A DNA stretch of 64,000 nucleotides from Thiobacillus sp. (GCF_018780105.1 NZ_JADMKC010000012.1:1-64000); one strand, 5' to 3'. Shown: positions 37,942-48,100, counted from the first letter of the stretch. Numbers and translations are program-made. The notes: a model not told the origin generated them from the letters alone.

Positions 37942-38538
37942 ATGAAGCACCTCATCGTTTTGCTGGTCATCTTGGCAACATCTTGTAGCAGCGCATTCGC
38001 GTGTGGCTCCAATGACGCGATTTGTGAGCTCATGCATCAAGTCGAATCTGGCTCGACTCCCTTGGCACTTGAAAGGGTGGAAGCTCTTGCAAAGACAGGG
38101 AGTCTGAAAGCGCAATTGATGCTTGGCTTACTCTACGCTGCCGGTAAGGGTGTGCCGCAAGACGATGCCAAAGCTTTGCCGTGGTTACTTCAAGCTGCGC
38201 ATTCTGGAAATCCCACAGCACAATCATTAGTGGGAGGTTTCTACGCAGCTGGTCGAGCCGGCCCCATTGATCTCGTTGAGGCAAAGAAATGGTATGAACT
38301 CGCCGCTATCGCTGGCGACCCTGGCGCTCAATTAATGCTCGGAATTAGCTACGCCCGTGGCCAAGGTAGTCCTCTCAATTACTCAGCTGCCTATCTATGG
38401 TTTTCACTCGCGTCGCTGGGCGGCGAGTCCGATTCTGAAAAATATCGAGATATGGCACGCCTACACCTATCGCCGTCTGAGCGCGAAGCGGTTGAAGAAA
38501 AGGTAAAAACGTGGAAGCCTGTTCGTCGTGAGCCCTAA
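37942..38538 (+). CDS. Sel1-repeat protein, exported (cassette 1)
   Basis: A 198-residue protein with a signal peptide (MKHLIVLLVILATSCSSAFA; the cysteines also allow a lipoprotein). Three Sel1-like repeats follow: LKAQLMLGLLYAAGKGVPQD, then PTAQSLVGGFYAAG and PGAQLMLGISYARGQGSPL. Such proteins act as periplasmic or surface scaffolds. It begins three bases after a GTTAGGG core, and its stop lies inside the CCCTAAC core of its own attC. This is the layout of an integron cassette. Confidence 0.85.
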   Translation: MKHLIVLLVILATSCSSAFACGSNDAICELMHQVESGSTPLALERVEALAKTGSLKAQLMLGLLYAAGKGVPQDDAKALPWLLQAAHSGNPTAQSLVGGFYAAGRAGPIDLVEAKKWYELAAIAGDPGAQLMLGISYARGQGSPLNYSAAYLWFSLASLGGESDSEKYRDMARLHLSPSEREAVEEKVKTWKPVRREP

Positions 38539-38599
38539 CCCGGCGCTCAACCTCGCTCCCTTCGGCCGCTGGTCGGCGCTAAAGCGCCGCCGGTTAGCT
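38533..38599. repeat. attC-like recombination site, cassette 1
   Basis: Left core CCCTAAC (38533-38539) and right core GTTAGCT (38593-38599) flank a 67-base imperfect palindrome with a GGCGCTAAAGCGCC inner hairpin. The left core is the exact complement of the GTTAGGG at the 5' end of the same cassette, as expected for a site formed by integron insertion. Confidence 0.8.
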
Positions 38600-38620
38600 C
38601 TACGTAAGGCTGCTAGAGAA

Positions 38621-38959
38621 ATGAAGCATAGTGTCATTGGTCTGATATTTGTTATGAATCTCTGGTCGGCACACAGCGCCGCACAAGAGCCATCAATTTT
38701 TTACTCAGCCATGGCTAACGACATTGGGATCGCACGTTTATACGTGACTAGCGGCGAACCAGTTAATGTGCGCGATAAATCTGGACGTACGCCTCTAATG
38801 TTGGCTGCGGAGCATGGAAACACAAAGGTTCTTGAATATCTGCTCTCGGTTGGCGCCGATCCAAACCTAACAACCGACAACGGTTTGCGCGCTCTCGATT
38901 TCACCCGCAGCTCAGAGATCAAACGCATTCTCACCCACACGAATGGAAGCAAGAATTAA
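38621..38959 (+). CDS. Exported ankyrin-repeat protein (cassette 2)
   Basis: A 112-residue protein with a signal peptide (MKHSVIGLIFVMNLWSAHSAAQ) and two ankyrin repeats (SGRTPLMLAAEHGNTKVLEYLLSVGA...). The ATG at 38621 is chosen because the leader starts there; the frame is open 31 codons upstream through the attC site. Its codon use is AT-rich. It has no relation to the cytosolic ankyrin protein at 32552 beyond the repeat type. Confidence 0.75.
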   Translation: MKHSVIGLIFVMNLWSAHSAAQEPSIFYSAMANDIGIARLYVTSGEPVNVRDKSGRTPLMLAAEHGNTKVLEYLLSVGADPNLTTDNGLRALDFTRSSEIKRILTHTNGSKN

Positions 38960-39050
38960 ACAAAATTCCCTCTCTCTCAATGGTGGGCCGCCTTACTCTG
39001 CATTCGAGCCTCCCGCAGCAAGCGGCGTCGGCTCAATTTGAACGTTGGGC
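38955..39050. repeat. attC-like site, cassette 2
   Basis: The right half is canonical: GGCTCAATTTGAACGTTGGGC, ending in core GTTGGGC (39044-39050). The left end is degenerate (about TTAAAC at 38956), and the site contains imperfect inverted repeats. Length is about 96 bases. Confidence 0.65.
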
Positions 39051-39056
39051 AGCGAA

Positions 39057-39434
39057 ATGAGGCTACTCCCTTCTCAGACGGACAAAATATCGCTCATCTC
39101 ATTTGGGGAGGAGGCGTGCGCGATGCTCAAGGGGCACGATTACTTAGGGTTGGCAGATCGTTTTGGCTATGCGCTCGCATATGATCGTGAGCCCGCTGCA
39201 GCTATCGAAGCCGATTTTTTAGTGGCCACAGCATCGCCACATAAAGTAATGCCCGGCGAGCAACAATCAGTTGTGGTTAAATATTTTCAACCAAACAGCA
39301 CATGCTTGATTGCGGTAGTGGAGTGTACGGTGCCTGTCGCAGAAGGGGCCGCCGTCTTTCTTGAACTCATCGTCGGTGGGGAGGGTGAAGAGAAACACAT
39401 TACAGTGGAGGACATCTGCGGTGTCATTGCATAG
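39057..39434 (+). CDS. Hypothetical protein (cassette 3)
   Basis: A 125-residue soluble protein (MRLLPSQTDKISLISFGEEACAMLKGHDY...). The ATG lies seven bases after the core of the previous attC, a usual position for cassette genes. Its stop is directly before the ACCCAAC core of its own attC. The second half is beta-rich (LIAVVECTVPVAEGAAVFLELIVGG). No family is recognised. Confidence 0.7.
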   Translation: MRLLPSQTDKISLISFGEEACAMLKGHDYLGLADRFGYALAYDREPAAAIEADFLVATASPHKVMPGEQQSVVVKYFQPNSTCLIAVVECTVPVAEGAAVFLELIVGGEGEEKHITVEDICGVIA

Positions 39435-39559
39435 ACCCAACAAATCATTCCAGCGGACGGTGGGTCGGCTTCGCATTGTTTTTTATTGCGAAGCCGACCC
39501 CTTTAGTTGCGATATTAATAAATGTCCGGATCCATGGGTCTCTTGAATAACTGTTAGAG
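39435..39559. repeat. Long attC-like site with hairpin, cassette 3
   Basis: Left core ACCCAAC (39435-39441) and right core GTTAGAG (39553-39559). The left core nearly complements the GTTGGGC at the cassette's 5' end. Inside is a 14-bp perfect hairpin, GGGTCGGCTTCGCA/TGCGAAGCCGACCC (39462-39500). The right 47 bases repeat the sequence at 37891. At 125 bases it is long but within the known attC range. Confidence 0.65.
39511..39557 (+). repeat. 47-bp direct repeat, copy 2 (cassette joint)
   Basis: Nearly identical to 37891-37937. Ends at the GTTAG core that opens cassette 4, just as copy 1 ends at the core that opens cassette 1. Confidence 0.85.
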
Positions 39560-39683
39560 CCAATCGGAAACTCCTATGACACAAGTAAGCCAGGAACCGC
39601 AATCCATATTTCCAAACAAAAAGGCTCCTGTTTTCATCTCAAAATCAATACTTCAACCATCGACTAAAACAGGAACACACAAT

Positions 39684-40409
39684 ATGAAATTTCTAGGAAT
39701 CCTATTTTTTACTACCCTATCATTGCCACTTACAGCAGTTGCATGTCCTATCGGCATGCAATTCAACGGGAACGGTTGCAGCCCTCCGTATGAATATACC
39801 GGCTGGGACTTGATGCGTGACCGTCGGGCTGCCATTGATGCCATGGGCTCCGACACACTTTATAAAAACAACTACGCAAATGCACTACCTCCTGAGGAAT
39901 TTAAAAGATTGGAAGCGCTCAGGAAACGGGTAGAAAAAGAAAAAGAGGACAAAAAACAAGCGCATGCAAAAGGTGTCTGGGATTTTGGTTCCATATCCAC
40001 ACCTGAAGGGAATCTGTGCGCGGCGGTGTTTTCCAAATACAGTTACGAGTACAAGGAATACAAGCCCGAGCACGGGGGACTTGTGACGGTCATGGGGTTC
40101 CAAAACCCCAAACCAGATGCGTGGCTAATTTTTCATGGCGTGGGGCTGCCCAAGTCAAAAGACGTGACCAAGCTGAAAATCACCCTCCAGCAGGATGATG
40201 AACCAGCCCAAACCCTCCAGGTATTCAATTACATGGAATCAAGGGAGATTGGCACGATTCTGTTTGCCGTCCCCGGACTAACTGCGATGCTGAACGGGAT
40301 GAGTGACAAGCAAAGATTCAGGTTGTCAGATAACGGGAAAATGCTATTGGATATCGAATGGCACAGCGCCGCACCGGTAATCGAGAAACTTAAGCAGTGT
40401 GCAAAATAG
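39684..40409 (+). CDS. Exported hypothetical protein (cassette 4)
   Basis: A 241-residue protein with a signal peptide (MKFLGILFFTTLSLPLTAVA), paired cysteines after the cleavage site, a lysine/glutamate coiled-coil stretch near residue 70-85 and a beta-rich C-terminal domain ending KLKQCAK. The ATG at 39684 has an AGGAA site nearby and starts the leader; an ATG at 39576 would add 36 residues. It is visibly AT-rich compared with the chromosome. Its function is unknown. Confidence 0.75.
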   Translation: MKFLGILFFTTLSLPLTAVACPIGMQFNGNGCSPPYEYTGWDLMRDRRAAIDAMGSDTLYKNNYANALPPEEFKRLEALRKRVEKEKEDKKQAHAKGVWDFGSISTPEGNLCAAVFSKYSYEYKEYKPEHGGLVTVMGFQNPKPDAWLIFHGVGLPKSKDVTKLKITLQQDDEPAQTLQVFNYMESREIGTILFAVPGLTAMLNGMSDKQRFRLSDNGKMLLDIEWHSAAPVIEKLKQCAK

Positions 40410-40459
40410 CGCGGCGACACAAGAAGAGGTTGTTATTCGACATGGCTCCGCGCGCCCAG

Positions 40460-40516
40460 CTCTAACAACTCATTCAAGCGGGACGTTTAGCGGCGCCCCT
40501 TAATTCAACGTTGGGT
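40460..40516. repeat. Canonical attC site, cassette 4
   Basis: Left core CTCTAAC (40460-40466) and right core GTTGGGT (40510-40516) in 57 bases, with AACAACTCATTCAAGCGG on the left and CTTAATTCAACGTTGGG on the right, close to textbook attC. The left core is the exact complement of GTTAGAG at 39553, confirming the cassette boundaries 39554-40510. Confidence 0.88.
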
Positions 40517-40593
40517 TGGTACGCATTGCTTTTTTGTTACGAAACTGACCCCTTTAAGTTGGTTTTCTCTGCCACCTCAACGGAGTTTTCCAG

Positions 40594-41163
40594 TTGACCG
40601 AATCACCCCCCACCCGCAGCGACGGTGCGACCGTCGTCATCACCCACCGAGTCCGCAGTGACAAGCACGCCGAGTATGAGCGCTGGCTGGAGGAGATCGC
40701 ACCCCTTTGTCGGGCGTCGCTGGGCCACTTGGACTGGCACATCGTGCGCCCGATTCCAGGTGTCACAGAGACCTACACCGTGATCATCCGGTTCGATACG
40801 ACAGCGCATCTCAAGCACTGGATGGAGTCGAGTGAGCGCGATCGGCTCATCGAGAAGGTTCAGCCGTTGTTTGTCGGCGCCGATGACTTCTACATAAGCA
40901 GTGGTCTTGATTTTTGGTTCACTCCGGCGGGCGCCAAAGCGAAGCTGCCCGTGCGGTGGAAGCAGTACCTGCTCACGTGGTCGGCCATTTACCCGCTGGC
41001 ACTTGGCGTACCTTTTGCCGTCTCCCCGGTACTTCGGCTCGTCGGGGCTCCCGCAAGCCTGCCACTCACCACACTTGCGGTCACCGCCGTTGTGGTCTTC
41101 CTGATGGTTTACGTGGTCATGCCACGCTATACCCGTCTGGTGCAGCGGTGGCTATTCACGTAG
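40594..41163 (+). CDS. Antibiotic biosynthesis monooxygenase-domain protein with two membrane helices
   Basis: A 189-residue protein read from a TTG with CGGAG ten bases upstream. The first 95 residues form an ABM ferredoxin-like domain (VVITHRVRSDKHAEYERWLEEI...WHIVRPIPG...YTVIIRFDT). Two C-terminal hydrophobic helices (WSAIYPLALGVPFAVSPVLRL and LTTLAVTAVVVFLMVYVVM) anchor it. It is GC-rich like the host and has no attC after it, so it is probably the first chromosomal gene beyond the array. It is convergent with sodB. Confidence 0.8.
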   Translation: MTESPPTRSDGATVVITHRVRSDKHAEYERWLEEIAPLCRASLGHLDWHIVRPIPGVTETYTVIIRFDTTAHLKHWMESSERDRLIEKVQPLFVGADDFYISSGLDFWFTPAGAKAKLPVRWKQYLLTWSAIYPLALGVPFAVSPVLRLVGAPASLPLTTLAVTAVVVFLMVYVVMPRYTRLVQRWLFT

Positions 41164-41178
41164 CCGTGCGGCCTGACC

Positions 41179-41763
41179 TCAAGCGAAGTTCGCTTCCGCA
41201 AACTTCCAGTTCACCAGATTGTTGAGGAAGGTCTCAACGAACTTGGGACGCATATTGCGATAGTCGATGTAGTAGGCGTGCTCCCACACGTCGACGCACA
41301 GCAGGGCCTTGTCGCCGGTGGTCAGCGGGGTGCCGGCGGCGCCCATGTTGACGATGTCGACCGAACCGTCGGCCTTTTTCACCAGCCAGGTCCAGCCGGA
41401 ACCGAAGTTGCCGACGGCGCTGGTCTGGAACGCGGTCTTGAACGCATCGAAGCTGCCCCACTTGGCGTTGATGGCATCCGCCAGCGCGCCGCTGGGTGCG
41501 CCGCCGCCGTTGGGCGTCAGGCAGTTCCAGAAGAAGGTGTGGTTCCACACCTGGGCGGAATTGTTGTAGACGCCGCCGGCAGGCGCGCTCTTGATGATGT
41601 CCTCAAGCGACTTGCTCTCGAAGTCGGTTCCCTTGATCAGGTTGTTGAGGTTGGTGACGTAGGCCTGATGGTGCTTGGCGTAGTGGTATTCGAAGGTTTC
41701 CTTGGACATGTGCGGTGCGAGCGCATCCATGGCAAAGGGCAGTGCGGGCAAGGTGTGTTCCAT
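41179..41763 (-). CDS. sodB: Superoxide dismutase [Fe]
   Basis: A 194-residue Fe/Mn SOD of the iron type. MEHTLPALPFAMDALAPHMSKETFEYHYAKHHQAYV holds the first two histidine ligands, and DVWEHAYYIDYRN the last Asp and His. NHTFFWNCL is typical of FeSOD. It removes superoxide in the cytosol. The ATG at 41763 is chosen by homology. It is 86 bases downstream of the truncated haemoglobin gene and in line with a sigma-54 promoter unit, so it may be induced during nitrogen fixation. Confidence 0.95.
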   Translation of the reverse strand: MEHTLPALPFAMDALAPHMSKETFEYHYAKHHQAYVTNLNNLIKGTDFESKSLEDIIKSAPAGGVYNNSAQVWNHTFFWNCLTPNGGGAPSGALADAINAKWGSFDAFKTAFQTSAVGNFGSGWTWLVKKADGSVDIVNMGAAGTPLTTGDKALLCVDVWEHAYYIDYRNMRPKFVETFLNNLVNWKFAEANFA

Positions 41764-41849
41764 GAGGCTTTCCTGGGAATGAATAAACAAGAGGGACTGC
41801 TGCTACCAGCCGATTGAGGAATGAGGCCAGCCCGCAGAAGGGCGTGACG

Positions 41850-42251
41850 TTACTCCTGCCGGTTGCGCATGAAATCGGCCGTCTTGAAAAAGGCGTGCTG
41901 CAGTTGCATCCGCAGGTCGTCTTCCAGCCCGACATCCTGCATGGCGCGCACCATGCAGCCCATCCATTGATCCCGCTCGCTGATGCCGATGGAGAAGGGC
42001 GCGTGGCGGCGGCGCAGGATAGGCTGGCCGACGTGGTCGGCGAACAGTTTGGGTCCGCCCATCCACTCGCTCAAAAACCAGAACAGTTTGTTGCGCGATT
42101 CGCTCAGGTCTTCGGGGTGCAGTTTGCGGATGCCGTAGTAATCCGGGTCTTCGTCCATCAGGTCGTAGAAGCGGTCTACCAGTACGCGCACGCCCTGAGC
42201 TTCGCCGATACGACCGTAATGGGGGTTTGCGTTGACGATCTCGGGGTGCAT
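41850..42251 (-). CDS. Group II truncated haemoglobin
   Basis: A 133-residue 2-on-2 globin. FYDLMDEDPDYYGIRKLHP starts the fold, FLSEWMGGPKLFADHVG is the diagnostic group II stretch, and the proximal histidine sits in RRRHAPFSIG. Such globins bind or detoxify oxygen or NO. ATG 42251 is chosen by homology. It follows the unknown protein at 42336, which has a sigma-54 promoter, so oxygen protection of nitrogenase is a likely purpose (inferred). Confidence 0.9.
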   Translation of the reverse strand: MHPEIVNANPHYGRIGEAQGVRVLVDRFYDLMDEDPDYYGIRKLHPEDLSESRNKLFWFLSEWMGGPKLFADHVGQPILRRRHAPFSIGISERDQWMGCMVRAMQDVGLEDDLRMQLQHAFFKTADFMRNRQE

Positions 42252-42335
42252 GGTGACGGCCTCCTGGTTTGCGAATGGGCGCTGCGGGGTTTGCCGCAGG
42301 CGCCGATGGCGACGCTGCGGCAAGCGGACAAACGC

Positions 42336-42926
42336 TTAAACCGGCCGGCCTTCGTTGGGGTTGCGCACCGGGCCCATCCGGCTCAGGCCTTCTTCGTAAC
42401 TCATGGTGGGGAAGGTGCCGGAAAACTTCATCGCGCTGTCGGCGATCTTGTTGACCTTGCCGGCGGTATCCAGGCGCTTGAGATCGATGCGCTCGAGGTA
42501 GAGCAGGTCGAGCATCTCGTTGTAGACGGTGGCTTCGGAGATCGGCAACACATAGAAGGTCGCGTCGTTGTACGGCACCTGATAGCGCGTGGAGAGGTCG
42601 ATGTTGTCGCAGAACAGGAAGTACTTGCCGTCCGGCGTCAGGGTGGGGCCCATCGCTTCGGCCAGCGGCTTGAGCGATTCGAAGGACAGCAGGTAGGCCG
42701 CCATGAAGTCGATGCCGGACTTGCCTTCCTGCGCCACGGCGATTACCTGGTCGGCGGTCAGTTCGGGCGGGCGGGCTTCGTCGGCAAACTGCGGCGCGAA
42801 CTTGATGGCGATTTCGCCACGGAAGCCAAAGCGGCCGGTCTCACCGGTGGCAGCTTTGAATACCGGATTCTGCAGGCGCTTTTCAGCTTCGAGTTGTTTG
42901 AAGGCGGTCTGGTCTAGCGTGGTCAT
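42336..42926 (-). CDS. Conserved protein of unknown function, first gene of a sigma-54 unit
   Basis: A 196-residue soluble protein (TAFKQLEAEKRLQNPVFKAATGETGRFGFRGEI...). It contains an aromatic segment KYFLFCDNIDLSTRYQVPYND and a C-terminal MSYEEGLSRMG. I do not recognise the family. A near-perfect sigma-54 promoter lies 48 bases upstream on the minus strand with a NifA-type site beyond. It leads the unit that includes the truncated haemoglobin and sodB, so it should be expressed with nitrogenase. Confidence 0.7.
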   Translation of the reverse strand: MTTLDQTAFKQLEAEKRLQNPVFKAATGETGRFGFRGEIAIKFAPQFADEARPPELTADQVIAVAQEGKSGIDFMAAYLLSFESLKPLAEAMGPTLTPDGKYFLFCDNIDLSTRYQVPYNDATFYVLPISEATVYNEMLDLLYLERIDLKRLDTAGKVNKIADSAMKFSGTFPTMSYEEGLSRMGPVRNPNEGRPV

Positions 42927-42973
42927 GGCGGGCTCTTTGCTAACGTTGAAGGAAATAGGTTCAAACCTGTTCC

Positions 42974-42989
42974 AGCAAAACTGGTGCCA
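42974..42989 (-). promoter_or_regulatory. Sigma-54 promoter of the haemoglobin/sodB unit
   Basis: The minus strand reads TGGCACCAGTTTTGCT, matching TGGCACG-N4-TTGCW at every fixed base but one. It lies 48 bases before the ATG at 42926. The TGT-N10-ACA site at 43057-43072 is about 70 bases upstream, right for NifA looping through IHF. Confidence 0.85.
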
Positions 42990-43056
42990 GCAAGCGATGC
43001 GGATTCAAGTCAATGATATTTCGATATAAATAGCGAAATTGGCGGCATAGGGCGCA

Positions 43057-43072
43057 TGTCGCGAATGCGACA
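43057..43072. promoter_or_regulatory. NifA upstream activator site
   Basis: TGTCGCGAATGCGACA fits TGT-N10-ACA and is nearly a perfect palindrome. It sits between the divergent sigma-54 promoters, closer to the minus-strand one. Confidence 0.75.
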
Positions 43073-43232
43073 AAGGCTGCATTTTGCAGGGCGCAAACCG
43101 GCAAATGCGTCTCGCGCTCGAGCCCGTCGAACGGGTTCGCCGTTGTGTGGTCGGTGGGCGCGTAGCAGCCGTTCGCAGCTGCGCCGGTCGTGTGCTGAAA
43201 ACCGACACGCGTCGGGAAAACCGCTGCGGGTT

Positions 43233-43248
43233 TGTCGCAAAACAAACA
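43233..43248. promoter_or_regulatory. NifA upstream activator site
   Basis: TGTCGCAAAACAAACA fits TGT-N10-ACA. It is 79 bases before the -24 element at 43327, the usual NifA distance, so it probably serves the isc operon. Confidence 0.75.
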
Positions 43249-43326
43249 AAGCCTACACAGCAAAACACGCCGCCACTGGGTGTTTTAGTTGCGTCTATTC
43301 AATGGCTTATATGGATTTTTCAGACG

Positions 43327-43342
43327 TGGCACATGAGTTGCT
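43327..43342 (+). promoter_or_regulatory. Sigma-54 promoter of the isc operon
   Basis: TGGCACATGAGTTGCT: the -24 TGGCAC and -12 TTGCT blocks are intact with exact spacing. It is 69 bases before the iscS ATG. Together with the sites above, the 484-base region 42927-43410 holds two divergent promoters and no gene. Confidence 0.88.
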
Positions 43343-43410
43343 TTTAGTCAGGCATGAGCGGCGGTGCCCGACACCGTCATCCAACGCAAGCCAACCCGAG
43401 CGAGACGTTC

Positions 43411-44622
43411 ATGCCCACGTTGCCCATTTATCTCGATTACTCCGCGACCACGCCGATCGACCCGCGCGTGGCGGAAATCATGATTCCCTATCTGACGGAA
43501 AAATTCGGCAACCCGGCCTCGCGTTCGCACGCGTTCGGCTGGGATGCCGATCAGGCGGTGGAACGGGCGCGCGAGGAAGTGGCAGGTCTGGTGAATTGCG
43601 ATCCGAAGGAAATCGTCTGGACCTCGGGCGCCACCGAATCGGACAACCTCGCCATCAAGGGCGCGGCGCAGTTTTACAAGGGCAAGGGCAAGCATCTGAT
43701 TACTGTGCGCACCGAACACAAGGCCGTGCTCGACCCGATGCGCGAACTGGAACGGCAGGGCTTCGAGGTCACGTATCTCGATCCCGAACCCAACGGCCTG
43801 CTCGATCTGGACAAGTTCCGCGCGGCGATACGCGCCGATACGATTCTTGCCTCGGTCATGCACGTGAACAACGAAATCGGCGTGATCCAGGACATCGAGA
43901 CCATCGGTGAAATCTGCCGCGGCAAGGGCGTGCTGTTCCATGTGGATGCCGCGCAGTCCACCGGCAAGGCGCCGATCGATCTCGCCCGCCTCAAGGTGGA
44001 TCTGATGTCCTTCTCCGCCCACAAGACCTACGGCCCCAAAGGCATCGGCGCGCTGTACGTGCGCCGCAAACCGCGCATCCGGCTGGAAGCGCAAATGCAC
44101 GGCGGCGGTCACGAGCGCGGCATGCGCTCCGGCACGCTGGCGACGCACCAGATCGTCGGCATGGGCGCGGCCTTCCGCATCGCGGCCGAGGAAATGGCCA
44201 CCGAAAACGAACGCATCCGCTGCCTGCGCGACAAGCTGTGGGCCGGCGTCAGCACGCTGGACGAAGTGCACCTCAACGGCGACATGCAGCAGCGCGTGCC
44301 GCACAACCTGAACGCCAGCTTCAATTTCGTCGAGGGCGAATCGCTGATGATGGCGATCAAGGACCTCGCAGTCTCCAGCGGCTCGGCCTGCACCTCGGCC
44401 AGCCTGGAACCCTCGTACGTGCTGAAGGCGCTGGGCCGCAACGACGAACTGGCGCACAGCTCGATCCGCTTTTCCATCGGCCGTTTCACCACCGAGCAGG
44501 ATATCGATTTCGCCGTGCAGTTGCTCCACAAACACGTGGGCAAGCTGCGCGATCTGTCGCCGTTGTGGGATATGCACCGCGCCGGCATCGATCTGAATTC
44601 AGTGCAATGGGCTGCTCACTGA
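43411..44622 (+). CDS. iscS: Cysteine desulfurase IscS
   Basis: A 403-residue PLP enzyme that takes sulfur from cysteine. The PLP lysine is K205 ([12 protein letters not shown]), and the mobile-loop cysteine is C327 ([14 protein letters not shown]). IscS, rather than NifS, is indicated by the long active-site loop and the [12 protein letters not shown] ending. The ATG at 43411 fits homology. It opens an isc operon without iscR, under a sigma-54 promoter, so Fe-S supply here is tied to nitrogen fixation. A separate nifS lies at 62853. Confidence 0.93.
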   Translation: MPTLPIYLDYSATTPIDPRVAEIMIPYLTEKFGNPASRSHAFGWDADQAVERAREEVAGLVNCDPKEIVWTSGATESDNLAIKGAAQFYKGKGKHLITVRTEHKAVLDPMRELERQGFEVTYLDPEPNGLLDLDKFRAAIRADTILASVMHVNNEIGVIQDIETIGEICRGKGVLFHVDAAQSTGKAPIDLARLKVDLMSFSAHKTYGPKGIGALYVRRKPRIRLEAQMHGGGHERGMRSGTLATHQIVGMGAAFRIAAEEMATENERIRCLRDKLWAGVSTLDEVHLNGDMQQRVPHNLNASFNFVEGESLMMAIKDLAVSSGSACTSASLEPSYVLKALGRNDELAHSSIRFSIGRFTTEQDIDFAVQLLHKHVGKLRDLSPLWDMHRAGIDLNSVQWAAH

Positions 44623-44646
44623 GCGCCGCACACCAAGGAGAGTCAC

Positions 44647-45069
44647 ATGTCTTACAGCGACAAGGTTCTGGACCATTATGAAAATCCCCGCAACGTCGGC
44701 GCGCTCGAGGCGAACGACGCTTCGGTGGGCACCGGCATGGTGGGCGCACCGGCCTGCGGCGACGTGATGAAGCTGCAAATCAAGGTGAACGACGCCGGCA
44801 TCATCGAGGAAGCGCGCTTCAAGACCTACGGCTGCGGCTCGGCCATCGCCTCCAGTTCGCTGGTGACCGAATGGGTCAAGGGCAAGACGCTGGATCAGGC
44901 GCTGGCGATCAAGAACACGGCGATTGCCGAAGAGCTGGCGCTGCCGCCGGTCAAGATCCACTGCTCGATTCTGGCCGAGGACGCGATCAAGGCCGCAGTC
45001 GCCGACTACCGCAACAAACACGAAGTCGTCAGCGCCGGCTATGCAGCCTGCGATCCGGCTGCCGCCTGA
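44647..45069 (+). CDS. iscU: Fe-S cluster scaffold IscU
   Basis: A 140-residue scaffold with the three cluster cysteines C37, C63 and C106. The LPPVK motif (about 99-103) is the HscA recognition site, so the scaffold is built for the HscA chaperone encoded downstream. AAGGAGA precedes the ATG. The C-terminus has a short extra alanine-rich tail. Confidence 0.94.
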   Translation: MSYSDKVLDHYENPRNVGALEANDASVGTGMVGAPACGDVMKLQIKVNDAGIIEEARFKTYGCGSAIASSSLVTEWVKGKTLDQALAIKNTAIAEELALPPVKIHCSILAEDAIKAAVADYRNKHEVVSAGYAACDPAAA

Positions 45070-45090
45070 ACCCCTGAAGGAGAACGCACC

Positions 45091-45453
45091 ATGGACATGC
45101 AGACGACGGACATACAGACGACAGCCAGCGCCATCATCTTCACCGATGCGGCGGCAACCAAGGTCAAGGAAATCATCTTCGACGAAGGCAATACCGCGCT
45201 CAAGCTGCGCGTCTCGGTCTCGGGCGGCGGCTGTTCTGGTTTCCAGTACGGCTTCAGCTTCGACGAGAACGGCACCGCGGACGATACCGTGGTGGAGAAC
45301 TGCGGCGTCACGCTGCTGGTCGATCCGATGAGCTACATGTACCTGATGGGCGCCGAGATCGACTACAAGGAAAGCCTCGAAGGCGCGCGCTTCGTGATCA
45401 ACAACCCGAACGCCGTGTCGACCTGCGGCTGCGGCGAATCGTTTTCGGTGTAA
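45091..45453 (+). CDS. A-type Fe-S carrier, ErpA-like
   Basis: A 120-residue HesB/IscA-family protein with the conserved cysteines in [12 protein letters not shown] and the C-terminal [10 protein letters not shown]. The ErpA-type sequence ([11 protein letters not shown]...[16 protein letters not shown]) separates it from the IscA next to it. The N-terminal 14 residues are a threonine-rich extension. AAGGAGA lies before the ATG. Confidence 0.85.
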   Translation: MDMQTTDIQTTASAIIFTDAAATKVKEIIFDEGNTALKLRVSVSGGGCSGFQYGFSFDENGTADDTVVENCGVTLLVDPMSYMYLMGAEIDYKESLEGARFVINNPNAVSTCGCGESFSV

Positions 45454-45464
45454 GGGAGCGGGAC

Positions 45465-45788
45465 ATGGCAATTACCCTTTCCGAAAGCGCCGCCAACCGG
45501 GTGCAGAAATTTCTCGACCAGCGCGGCAAGGGCGTCGGCCTGCGTCTCGGCGTACGCACCAGCGGCTGTTCCGGTATGGCCTACACGCTCGAGTTCGTCG
45601 ATGAAACCCTGCCCGACGACATCACGTTCGAGTCCTTCGGCGTCACCGTGCTGATCGATCCCAAGAGCCTGATCTTTCTGGAAGGCACCGAACTGGATTT
45701 CGTGCGCGAAGGGCTGAACGAAGGCTTCAAATTCAACAACCCCAATGTGAAGAATTCCTGCGGCTGCGGCGAAAGCTTCAACGTCTAG
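45465..45788 (+). CDS. iscA: A-type Fe-S carrier IscA
   Basis: A 107-residue IscA with [17 protein letters not shown] at the start, the first cysteine in [17 protein letters not shown], and [10 protein letters not shown] at the end. It follows the ErpA-like gene by 11 bases. Having both A-type carriers side by side gives cluster delivery to several targets. Confidence 0.93.
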   Translation: MAITLSESAANRVQKFLDQRGKGVGLRLGVRTSGCSGMAYTLEFVDETLPDDITFESFGVTVLIDPKSLIFLEGTELDFVREGLNEGFKFNNPNVKNSCGCGESFNV

Positions 45789-45811
45789 CACGCTCATCCA
45801 GAGAGATCATC

Positions 45812-47680
<1,869 letters not shown>

Positions 47681-47681
47681 G

Positions 47682-48020
47682 ATGCCGCAAATCATCGTAT
47701 TGCCCCACGCGACGCTGTGCCCCAATGGCGACGCGTTCGACGCGGCGAAGGGTGCCACCATTTGCGACAGCCTGCTGGCCGCCGGTATCGAGCTCGACCA
47801 TGCCTGCGAGATGTCCTGCGCTTGCACCACCTGCCATGTCATCGTGCGCGAAGGGCAGGACTCGCTCAATCCCTGCACCGAAATCGAAGACGATATGCTC
47901 GACAAGGCCTGGGGGTTGGAACCCCAGTCGCGCCTCGCCTGCCAGGCCATCGTCGATGCCACCGATCTGGTGATCGAGATCCCCAAATACTCGGTCAACA
48001 TGGTCAAGGAAGGGCATTGA
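47682..48020 (+). CDS. fdx: Isc-type [2Fe-2S] ferredoxin
   Basis: A 112-residue adrenodoxin-type ferredoxin. The ligands are in CEMSCACTTCHVIV (C-x5-C-x2-C pattern) and the later LACQAI. It supplies electrons for cluster assembly on IscU. It starts one base after the hscA stop. Confidence 0.95.
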   Translation: MPQIIVLPHATLCPNGDAFDAAKGATICDSLLAAGIELDHACEMSCACTTCHVIVREGQDSLNPCTEIEDDMLDKAWGLEPQSRLACQAIVDATDLVIEIPKYSVNMVKEGH

Positions 48021-48100
48021 ACTGAAGGTTCCGGTTGCGCCGGAGACAGGCGCTCCGGCCATCGCGACAACAGGCTGACCGCCTTCTCCGGAGTCGACTC

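Noticed and set aside
37699-38115. Minus-strand reading frame across the left edge of the cassette array
   Set aside because: It runs antisense into the Sel1-repeat gene and has no recognisable domain or ribosome site.
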